From Symbiodinium natans (taxonomy: Eukaryota; Sar; Dinophyceae; Suessiales; Symbiodiniaceae), in NCBI GenBank assembly GCA_905221605.1, contig CAJNDS010002546.1, positions 925,544 to 965,543 of the forward strand: a DNA stretch of 40,000 nt, written 5' to 3'. Shown in pieces: positions 33,227 to 40,000 of the stretch. The notes beneath the pieces are model-generated. The model saw only the letters and a program-made list of their open reading frames with translations. It ran no database searches and was not told the origin of the DNA. How positions within the stretch are numbered: position 1 is the stretch's first letter; every line of letters starts with the position of its first letter. The translations under genes were made by a program, and so were the position numbers.

Positions 33227-33908
33227 GCTGCGGCCAGTTGGCGCGGCGTGGTATGTATCCACGCATTATCAGAGCAGGCGTCGCAGCACGGCACGTTGCT
33301 TCGCCAACCTTTTGCACTTTCTTTTGCGTGACTGCGGGCGAAAAGCCGCGGCAGGTTGGAAGCCTGCCCATTTTGCGTTCCCCGCACTTTTCTTCTCCGC
33401 CCTGCCTGTGGCCCCTCTTGTCGAGGGTGCTCTTTTGCAGGTGCTGCGGACCGTGTCCTGGTCGCGGCAGTGCGCTCGCCGAAGCGCGTGCGAGTTGCAC
33501 TGGCTGCGGCACAAGCGATGTGCGCGGCTCTCGCTGAGTCCGGTAGCCCGTAGGGTAGTTCTGGATAGGTGAGTAGCCGTAGCCGTAGCTTAGGGCCGGT
33601 AGTTTGTACAGTGTACCATTTGTACCATAGTCTGCGTACTGGCAGCTAGAGACCAGCTCGAGGATTCAAGAGCCTCGCCCACCAGCAAAAGGGGTGAGGA
33701 CCTCCAGGGAAAGGGCTGTTTAGGGCTGCTGAGGGTTGCTGTCGTCGTGCGTTCGTTGTGGTGGTGCGGGCTAGCGTCCCTGCCGCATGCCAATGCTCAT
33801 GATGTGCGGACCACCGCGGTCGCACGCGACACCCTCTCCCTTCCCTTTCTGTGTTCAGCGCGAGTGCCTGCTGCACTCCGAGCTCGAGATGAGCTGGAAG
33901 CCTCGGCT
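33227..33908 (+). other. Element 3' untranslated region
   Basis: From the ORF4 stop to the purine tract. No protein-like frame. It has a GC-rich segment resembling the ORF3 spacer repeat (near 33440-33520) and a CCGTAGCCGTAGC stretch near 33579. It probably contains packaging or processing signals that I cannot define. Confidence 0.55.
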
Positions 33909-33918
33909 GAGGGGCGAA
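33909..33918 (+). promoter_or_regulatory. Polypurine tract
   Basis: GAGGGGCGAA directly before the 3' LTR, with one pyrimidine. Correct position for plus-strand priming. Confidence 0.6.
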
Positions 33919-34218
33919 TGTGAGCAGGTCTATGCACGCACGCTGCATGTGCAAAGCTGCCAGGGCCAGTACTGTAGTAGTTTTCCTTTGCATGCGTAGT
34001 TTTGCAATTCGTAACAATGCCAATGTTTTGGCTCAAGTACCGAGCTTGTGCCTTTGAGCACGGTAGTTTCGTACAGTAGCTCTTAGGTTGCTGTGCGGTC
34101 CGACCGGACGCACTCAGGCGTAGCTGCACAAGTGCTTGAACTCGCGAAGTCGTAAAACAGCGTGACCGGGCTGTGATTGCATTGGCTTAGTGCAAGTCCA
34201 GTGCTGGTCGACTTCACA
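33919..34218 (+). repeat. 3' LTR, 300 bp
   Basis: Same length and ends (TGTGA...TCACA) as the 5' LTR, with six differences confined to the first 96 bases. The spliced-leader-like motif is at 34019-34037. Confidence 0.95.
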
Positions 34219-34231
34219 ATATACATATATG

Positions 34232-34264
<33 letters not shown>

Positions 34265-34281
34265 CTATCTATCTATCTATA
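34219..34281. repeat. TA/TATC microsatellite flanking the 3' LTR
   Basis: (TA)n with TG interruptions, then (TATC)n. It continues the microsatellite context seen before the 5' LTR. A further (TA)n is at about 34483-34501. Confidence 0.85.
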
Positions 34282-34554
34282 GATCAGTTGTGCTTAAAGG
34301 CGTTGTACACGGATTGTGCCAGGTCCCTTCAGAGGGGATTCATCGGGACTATGCCGGCTGCATAGCGTCTAGGTTGTACGGTGTGCGTAGTGATTCAACT
34401 AGCTAACTGGAGCGCACTGGACCGTACATATACACATATGTCTACAGCTATATACATACTTTACATTGTCATTATTTTGATAGCATATATATATATATAT
34501 ACACATAACATATTTCATATGCATCAAGAAACTTTAGGTAAAGAAGCCCAAACG
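34282..34554. other. Short non-coding interval
   Basis: AT-rich sequence between the microsatellite and the fold-back. Nothing recognised except a second (TA)n run. Confidence 0.5.
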
Positions 34555-35690
34555 TATAGGCTACCCGTAGCCCTAGCTGTAGGGCCTACGGCTGGCTACG
34601 CGTAGGCCTGTCGGTAGAGTCTGCGGCAGCCTACGCGTAGGCCTATCCGTAGGGCTATAGGTAGGCTACCGGCAGGCCTACCGTAGGCCTGCCGGTAGGC
34701 TGCCGGTAGGCCTACCCGTAGGCCTATGGGTAGGCGACCGGTAGGCCTACCCGCAGGCCTACGGGTTGGCTGCCGGTAGGCCTATCCGTAGGCCTACGGG
34801 TAGGCTACCGGCAGGCCTACCCGTAGGCCTACGGGTAGGCTACCGGTAGGCCTACCCGCAGGCCTACGGGTAGGCGAGCGGCAGCCCTACCCGCAGGCTT
34901 ATACGTAGTCCAGGCACAGTAGTAGTGATGATCTCGGGGCTGGGGCTCGGGCACAAAAAGGAGGGCCTCAGAGTCCATGCGTGCGTGATTTGTTTTACGG
35001 ATGCACATGATGTCTCGGGTCGAGAATTTAGGGAGCAGTTTGACGGGTGCTTTCGTCCCACCGAGCCCCAGGACTCGAGAAACGACGAAAGCACCCGTCA
35101 AACTGCTCCCTAAATTCTCGACCCGAGACATCATGTGCATCCGTAAAAGAAATCACGCACGCATGGACTCTGAGGCCCTCCTTTTTGTGCCCGAGCCCCA
35201 GCCCCGAGATCATCACTACTACTATGCCTCGACTACGTATAAGCCTGCGGGTAGGGCTGCCGCTCGCCTACCCGTAGGCCTGCGGGTAGGCCTACCGGTA
35301 GCCTACCCGTAGGCCTACGGGTAGGCCTGCCGGTAGCCTACCCGTAGGCCTACGGATAGGCCTACCGGCAGCCAACCCGTAGGCCTGCGGGTAGGCCTAC
35401 CGGTCGCCTACCCATAGGCCTACGGGTAGGCCTGCCGGTAGCCTACCTATAGCCCTACGGATAGGCCTGCTTGTAGCCTATCCGTAGGCCTACGGGTAGG
35501 CCTACCGGTAGGCTATCCACAGCCCTACTGGTAGGCCTGTCAATAGGCGACTGGTAGGCCTACAGGGAGGCCTACCAGTAGCCCACTCGTAGGCCTACGG
35601 ATAGGGCTATAGGTAGCCTCGCATAGCCTCTACGTAGGTCTGCACATAGGCTACCCGTAGGCCTAGGGTAGACCTACCCATAGGTCCGAC
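34555..35690. repeat. 1.1-kb fold-back palindrome with GTAGGCCTAC-rich tandem arms
   Basis: The arms pair around a 28-base loop (35057-35084). The inner arms (about 34900-35056 and 35085-35241) are nearly perfect reverse complements. The outer arms are imperfect tandem arrays of a roughly 35-bp unit built from GTAGGCCTAC and GGTAGGC. A base at position p pairs with position 70141-p. Mirror-image frames inside it (34829-35140 minus, 35001-35312 plus) are by-products. Could be a fold-back transposon or an expanded hairpin. No transposase is present. Confidence 0.85.
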
Positions 35691-35814
35691 GTAGCCTTAG
35701 TTTCGGGCTTCTGTATGAAACTTTACACAATGAATAACAATAAAAGACAAATAACAAGGTAGCAAATGCACAAACAATTATTTTACTTGAAACATCCCCA
35801 TCCTCTCCGGGTAG

Positions 35815-36068
35815 AGATACGTACTCTGGGGTTGGGCACTCCAGGATTGGCTAGACACTTTGGCATTGGGCTAGGGACACACTGGGGTTGGGGGACACTC
35901 TGGAGTTCACTCCAGAAACAGTCTGGGGTTGGGCACTCTAGGGCACTCTGGGGTTGGGCACTCCAGGAACACTTTCGGGTTGGGTATTCTAGGGACAATT
36001 TGGGATTGGGCACTCCAAGGACACTCTGGGGTTGGCCACTCCAAGGACACTCTGGGGTTGGGCACCCA
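35815..36068 (+). repeat. About 26-bp minisatellite
   Basis: Degenerate tandem copies of GGACACTCTGGGGTTGGGCA plus CTCCAA, about nine units. The last units are the most regular. The translated frame (GLGTP/TLWGW repeats) is a consequence of the repeat. Confidence 0.8.
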
Positions 36069-36221
36069 TGACCTCCGAAATCATGCCATGGAGCATCTCT
36101 GCTGAGTACCCATTTCCTTCATCAGGCAGCTCGATGTTTCGGGTGTGCTTCTGCGAAAGCCCTGCCTTGTGGTGTGGTTGTGGTCAGGGTCTAGGGTTTT
36201 TCAGGTGTTGAATTCGGGCCG

Positions 36222-36295
36222 GATTTTAGGGTTTAGGCCTCAGGGCCTCAGGGTTTTCTAGGGGTTTAGGGGTTAGGGTTTAGGGCTTAGGCCTT
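36222..36295 (+). repeat. Degenerate TTTAGGG tract
   Basis: Imperfect TTTAGGG-type units mixed with GGCCTCAGG. Interstitial telomere-like relic. Confidence 0.6.
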
Positions 36296-37119
36296 CAGGT
36301 TTTGCCTGATGCCGAATGCTGCCCAAAGCATGTCTCGTTAGGCGCGTGCGGTACCCTTTTGTCACCCTAAACCCTAATCTAAACCCACTCTGAAACGTTG
36401 CGCCTTCGATTTGTCCTGATTCGACATGTCAAAGTCAAGCTGGTTGTCCTTGAGCACCTGCTTTGCAACTTGAGAGCAGGGCGAACGAAAGCTAGGGCGC
36501 AGGTGTGAAGACCGCGCTGCTCAGCCCTGAAATGATAAGTAACAATGCTGACCTAAGGGGGGGCGGGGGGGGGGGGTCCTAAGGGGGGGCGGGCCCCCCC
36601 CCACCTTATCGGGAACCCCCCCCTGCTTAGGTCCACCAGCCTCCAAGGATTTCTTGTGTGGTCACCCCCAAACGGGGGGGCCCCCCCCCCCCCCCCCCGC
36701 AGCTTAAACCTCCGATATATCGGAGATTAAGGCCCCTGAGTGCTGTTTGACCCAAGAACAAAATGGTAAACAAGAACTCCCGCAAGCTCCAAAGGAGCTA
36801 GCTTTCGTGATCATTCGTCCGAAATGCCTCTCTGAACCCTCAACCCTAAACCGATGAGAGTGTGTAGTGTCAGTGTTAGGGTTGCGCTAGCTAGGGTTGC
36901 GCTAGCTAGGGTTGCTCTACCAGGAATACCACAAAACTTCGCTCCTCAAATGAAGGAACCGGATTTCCGAGGGAGACGATGCCCAGGGCTCAGGATGAAA
37001 CGGCCGTCCGCTGGGCCTTGGGCCCAGCGAGGCCCTGCAACGCACGCCCTTGATCTTATGACTGGCGCTGCATCTTGAAAGGGCATGTTTCTGGATGGAT
37101 TCATCCAAGGCCCTTTACC
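36296..37119. other. Non-coding interval with G/C homopolymers
   Basis: Holds long G and C runs (36557-36605 and 36674-36698), a perfect 16-bp palindrome CTCCGATATATCGGAG (36710-36725) and a 15-bp tandem repeat (AGGGTTGCGCTAGCT) near 36885-36912. Part of it may be the 3' flank of the minus-strand gene that follows. No gene recognised. Confidence 0.5.
36557..36698. repeat. G- and C-homopolymer cluster
   Basis: Alternating poly-G and poly-C tracts able to pair with each other (GGGGGGGCGGG against CCCCCCCCC). May be a fold-back like the one near 13062. Lengths are unreliable in sequencing. Confidence 0.7.
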
Positions 37120-37860
37120 TTAGGCTGTCATGATGACAGCGAGCACAACTGCGAGAGCTGCACCTGCTTGAGGCGCAGCATGGCAAGTAAACGCAGTGTC
37201 GTTCGAGGTGTCCGAGCCGTTCGTCACCTTGTAGAAAGATGTGCATGTAGACACGCTCCGCGTTGGTTCGCTCGCAGGGTTTGCCACCTCTTTGTACTTC
37301 ATCCAGCACCTGGTTCGACCGTGGCACTTTGCAAATCCGGTGCAACCCGGCATGGCATCGCAGTGATGCGCGCATGCACCAGGTGTGCCGTCATTCGGGC
37401 TGCTAGAGAGGTCAAAGGTAGAATAGCCAAGGTCGCAGCCTTCGTCCACCCAGACAATGTCATTGCCCAGGCCAACGTATGTTGCCGGAGGCATCGGGGA
37501 GCGTGTCTCAGTGTCGTTGACGTCCGTGTCGTTGACGTAGTAGAAAGATGTGCATCCAGACTTGCTCTTCGTTGCTTCACTCGCAGGGTCCGGCACCTCT
37601 TTGCTCTTCAGCCAGCATGTGATCGGCGGACCGTCGCAGATCGCAAATCCGTTGCACTGCTCCGTCGCATCGCAGAAGTTCGCGCATGCCCCACCGGTGC
37701 CATGGTCCCCAGGGTGAGTGTACTGTTCGAAAAGAACCCTCCCGAGGTCGCTCCCCTCCTCCACCCAGACAGTGCCCTTGCCCAAGGAGCTGTAGCCCGC
37801 CTCCGCCACGAAGGCCACGACCAAAGCCAGCCATCCCCAAGGTGCTCTTACCATGGCCAT
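37120..37860 (-). CDS. Secreted or surface protein with two PAN/Apple-like repeats
   Basis: 246 aa, intronless. N-terminal signal peptide (about 1-21, hydrophobic core WLALVVAFV). Two similar repeats of about 95 residues: cysteines 59/63/69/75/82/103 and 163/167/173/179/185/206, with shared CNGFAxC/CTGFAxC, CW.K.KEV.(D/N)PASE.T and CTSFY motifs. Each starts with a V(W)V-E/D-EG..LG segment (GKGTVWVEEGSDLG and GNDIVWVDEGCDLG). The pattern fits PAN/Apple-type disulphide modules, which bind proteins or sugars outside the cell. Four Asn-x-Ser/Thr sites, and a hydrophobic C-terminal tail (AALAVVLAVIMTA) that could direct GPI anchoring. Two ATGs lie two codons apart; the first is used here. The conserved internal repeat is the best evidence that this is a real gene. 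Ligand unknown. Confidence 0.75.
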   Translation of the reverse strand: MAMVRAPWGWLALVVAFVAEAGYSSLGKGTVWVEEGSDLGRVLFEQYTHPGDHGTGGACANFCDATEQCNGFAICDGPPITCWLKSKEVPDPASEATKSKSGCTSFYYVNDTDVNDTETRSPMPPATYVGLGNDIVWVDEGCDLGYSTFDLSSSPNDGTPGACAHHCDAMPGCTGFAKCHGRTRCWMKYKEVANPASEPTRSVSTCTSFYKVTNGSDTSNDTAFTCHAAPQAGAALAVVLAVIMTA

Positions 37861-38362
37861 CTGACCCTAGCACTGGCCCCTTCAGGACCTAGTTAGCCTC
37901 AAGATTGCTGACTTAGGGGTTTCGGGGTTTAGGAGTGTTGGGCTTAGAGTTGGGCGAGGGACCATGGCACCTGAGAATCCCACCCAAGCAGAAGCTGGAA
38001 GCCGAAGGGGGCTCAATGAATCAGGGCGTCGCAACGTGTCATCTCGACGCCCATTCCCCGTCATTTTTCTTGCCGTTTGGTGAGGGCTGGCCTCACTCAT
38101 ATACATGTGCAGTTTATGCATTCTTTTGGTGTCAAGCGATACTGGGACTGTTAGGGCTGTTTGGGGTGTGTATGGTGCCGAGACTTTTGCCTAGCCTGGG
38201 AGATAGAGGGAGCGGAAGGATTGCAAGCAGGCTTTTACACGACTCCTGCCTTGCGGACTTCATCTGTTTTTAGCCAAACACCCCTGGGCTTCCTCTCCTT
38301 CTGAACGCTGCCGCTCCCAGATTCGCTGTAGGCTGTGATTCTCTGGAGTCGACTCTCCTATC
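37861..38362. other. Non-coding interval (upstream of the minus-strand gene)
   Basis: Would contain the promoter and 5' leader of the PAN-repeat gene. A plus-strand frame at 37935-38273 has no recognisable domain. No motif identified. Confidence 0.4.
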
Positions 38363-38405
38363 CACCCTAAACCCTAAACCCTAAACCCCAAACCCTAAAC
38401 CCTAA
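38363..38405 (-). repeat. Telomere-type repeat, CCCTAAA orientation
   Basis: About six nearly perfect CCCTAAA units on the plus strand. Confidence 0.85.
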
Positions 38406-38541
38406 GACCTTAAGGTGGCGCCCCATAGAAAGACAAAACGAACGACCCGGCGCCTGGGCCGCCTGGGTATCCTCCTGAATTTGCCCACGCCCAACTTGGG
38501 CATCGGGCCTCCTGCCGCAGCCCCGTGATCATAGAACTGAT

Positions 38542-38644
38542 GGGGTTTAGGGTTTAGGGTTTAGGTTTAGGGTTGAGGGTTTAAGGGTTTAAGGTTTAGG
38601 GTTTAGGGTTTAGGGTTTAGGGTTTAGGGTTTAGGGTTGAGGGT
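38542..38644 (+). repeat. Telomere-type repeat, TTTAGGG orientation
   Basis: About 14 TTTAGGG units with minor variants, the longest tract in the window, facing the CCCTAAA tract 137 bases away. Confidence 0.88.
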
Positions 38645-38879
38645 GGTGTTTCCGTCTGTAACTTGAGCGATGTGAGCAGCCAAGTGCTGAGACAGCCTAA
38701 GTGCCACTTCCTACGACTTCAAGGACGACGACTACGACGACTTCTGTTCCTAGCACCGTATTCTTCAGTATTCTTCTATATTCGGCCTTCACCACCTTCG
38801 CCTGGATGCCACCAAGGTGTGAAGTCGTGGGATACTCATGGCCTAAGCCACAACCCAACAAAACCCTGAAACCACGTGA

Positions 38880-39304
38880 GTCCGGATTGTCCGAATTTCT
38901 CCTCTGGATACGCAAATGTTCTAAGTAAGAAGACGGCTGGAAGGACGCCCTGCCCAAATCAACCTGGGCATGCACAACTTGCAAATTTGAGGAGGTCAAC
39001 ATGAAGTCCATTTGCACACGTTCTCCGTCCATCGGTCGGCGGCATGTCCAACTGTCTGCGCCAAATATCGGGTCAGCGAAGCGGTGTGAAAAAAAAATTG
39101 AAGCCCGTATGAGAGCGCCCATAACGCGAGAGTAATTCCACGAATAACCCGAGGCGAATAAGCATGAAAGGAAATGTTGCGTACGCATGTCTGCCATGTC
39201 TTAGACATGCAGATGCCAACACCTGCACTGTATAGTAGATGATACTGCCCGTTAAAAGGCAAGCGCTTCTCACGAAGACATGGTTTCAAAGGGTGGCGCC
39301 CCAA
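38880..39304 (-). pseudogene. LINE endonuclease fragment, inverted
   Basis: On the minus strand, in two frames, are fragments of an APE-type LINE endonuclease: GVGICMSKTWQTC (near 39200) and, further on, a segment near 39010-39050 with GERVQMDFMLTSSNLQVVHA, which fits the R.QIDFIL motif near the end of the domain. Frameshifted and truncated, so non-functional. It lies head-to-head with the plus-strand LINE RT fragment that starts at about 39310. Confidence 0.6.
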
Positions 39305-39309
39305 GCTGG

Positions 39310-40000
39310 ATTCTCAAGACGCTCCGGCCCAGTACCATGAAAAATTGGATGCAAAAATCCGACATGACGGAGTTTTTTCTTTTGATGCGGCTGGACGCAC
39401 GTTGATAGATGCTGCATGCAAAACAGGTTGTGCAAGTTCATCTTCTGTTAAATTTCGTGATTCCGCTCGGCTCCGGCAAATGCGACACTGTCGACGCATG
39501 TCCACTGACGCCGGTGAAACACGACGTTTGAGCTTCGCTATTCGCAAACTTCACCGACAAGAGGTTCCAGCTTGGAGATCTCGCCGTTGTGACCGCTTCC
39601 TGCGAAACAGAAGTGATTGGAAGAAGCTGCGCAACATCAAACATCTCGCCACGACATCGCCTGAGCAACCTTTTGCAAATGATTTTGCGGACATGTTGGA
39701 GTCTTTGTTCAGAAGCACCCCTGTTGCCCCCACTACACCAGAGCTGTTGGATGAAGTTCCGTTTTCGCTTGACGAACTGCAGCATGCGATCTAGCGCATG
39801 AACGTCAACAAGGTTAGCGATGAAGCTGGAGTGGTCGCAGAGCTGATACGGTTCAGCTCTGATGATTTCAGGTATTGCCTTCTTCAGTTGACCAATCACG
39901 ACAATCGGGAGATGTGCCTTCCACATGGAACCATACCCTATTTTTTTGTTTTTTTCCCTCGCACCTTTTTCCGCACGCAAGGTCGATGCCGTCCGTCGTA
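39310..40000 (+). pseudogene. LINE (non-LTR retrotransposon) pre-RT/RT fragment, runs off the window
   Basis: Plus-strand translation gives the region before and at the start of a LINE RT: AQYHEKLDAKI, SFAIRKLHRQEVPAWRSR, DWKKLRNIKH, FADMLESLF. A later segment, VPFSLDELQHAI then (after an in-frame TAG at 39793) MNVNKVSDEAGVVAELI, matches the LINE motif F..dEL..AL..l...Ka.d..Gv.aE. A frame change is needed for SGDVPSTWNHTLFF near 39910. Broken by a stop and frameshift. The catalytic RT motifs would lie beyond the window. Confidence 0.65.

Larger units (their letters stand above)
16886..34218 (+). mobile_element. Giant 17.3-kb Ty3/gypsy-type LTR retrotransposon with rearranged pol and enzyme cargo
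   Basis: Two 300-bp direct repeats (16886-17185 and 33919-34218) bound an internal region with a candidate primer binding site, four long plus-strand frames (17370-33226) and a purine tract at 33909-33918. Domain order is Gag, two CCCH fingers, protease, RT C-terminal part, RNase H, integrase, methyltransferase-like domain, RT N-terminal part, Tpt1-like domain, then a zinc-finger/SWIM/PLD protein. Ty3/gypsy affinity rests on RT, RNase H and integrase motifs; the order is unlike canonical gypsy (PR-RT-RH-IN). It is about three times the usual 5-6 kb. The LTRs are about 98 percent identical and the long frames are intact, so insertion was fairly recent. No matching target-site duplication is visible (TGTAT before, ATATA after). 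Confidence 0.93.

Noticed and set aside
33571-33600. Second spliced-leader relic (CCGTAGCCGTAGC)
   Set aside because: Matches only the first few bases of the leader and lacks TTTTGGCTCAAG; it could be chance.
34829-35312. Two nearly identical proteins of 103 aa on opposite strands
   Set aside because: They are the two arms of the fold-back palindrome read in each direction, so the identity comes from DNA symmetry.
35766-36071. 101-codon frame with GLGTP/TLWGW repeats
   Set aside because: Explained by the 26-bp minisatellite; no independent evidence for a protein.
37075-37896. 273-codon plus-strand frame
   Set aside because: Antisense to the PAN-repeat gene. The minus frame has a signal peptide and conserved cysteine repeats, while the plus frame shows no domain.

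Overview
The window looks like nuclear DNA of a dinoflagellate, possibly a Symbiodiniaceae-like genome. The evidence is: scattered TTTAGGG/CCCTAAA telomere-type tracts; a motif in a pair of LTRs that closely resembles the dinoflagellate spliced leader; very low gene density with many homopolymers and simple repeats; and retroelement proteins rich in GKGKG tracts and CCCH fingers. No bacterial or organellar genes are visible.

Layout. 1-16885 is almost entirely non-coding: simple repeats, interstitial telomere tracts, a small fold-back and a dispersed 20-bp motif. 16886-34218 is one very large (17.3 kb) LTR retrotransposon with 300-bp LTRs (TGTGA...TCACA), a candidate primer binding site and a polypurine tract. 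It sits in a TA-rich microsatellite. 34219-36730 is microsatellite, a 1.1-kb fold-back palindrome with GTAGGCCTAC-rich arms, a 26-bp minisatellite and G/C homopolymers. 37120-37860 (minus) is a plausible host gene for a secreted or surface protein with two PAN/Apple-like repeats. 38363-38644 holds two opposed telomere-type tracts. 38880-40000 holds a decayed LINE whose endonuclease part is inverted relative to its RT part.

The LTR element is the main interest. It has four long plus-strand reading frames. ORF1 is Gag with two CCCH fingers plus an aspartic protease. ORF2 carries only the C-terminal part of a Ty3/gypsy reverse transcriptase (after the catalytic YVDD) and an RNase H with all four acidic residues. 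ORF3 carries a DD35E integrase, a degenerate cytosine-methyltransferase-like domain, then the missing N-terminal part of the RT (fingers and palm, ending just after YVDD). It ends with a complete-looking Tpt1/KptA-type RNA 2'-phosphotransferase domain. ORF4 is about 1287 aa with a C2H2 finger, RanBP2-type fingers, a membrane segment, a SWIM finger and a phospholipase-D/Nuc (HKD) domain. So pol is split and re-ordered within the RT, and the element carries two nucleic-acid-end enzymes as cargo.

The ORF1-ORF2 and ORF2-ORF3 junctions each need a -1 frame change. The LTR copies differ at 6 of 300 positions by eye, which indicates a fairly young insertion. How the parts act together (RNA end processing or repair by the PLD-like and Tpt1-like domains in a trans-splicing host) is inference. 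All homology calls come from reading motifs, not from database searches.
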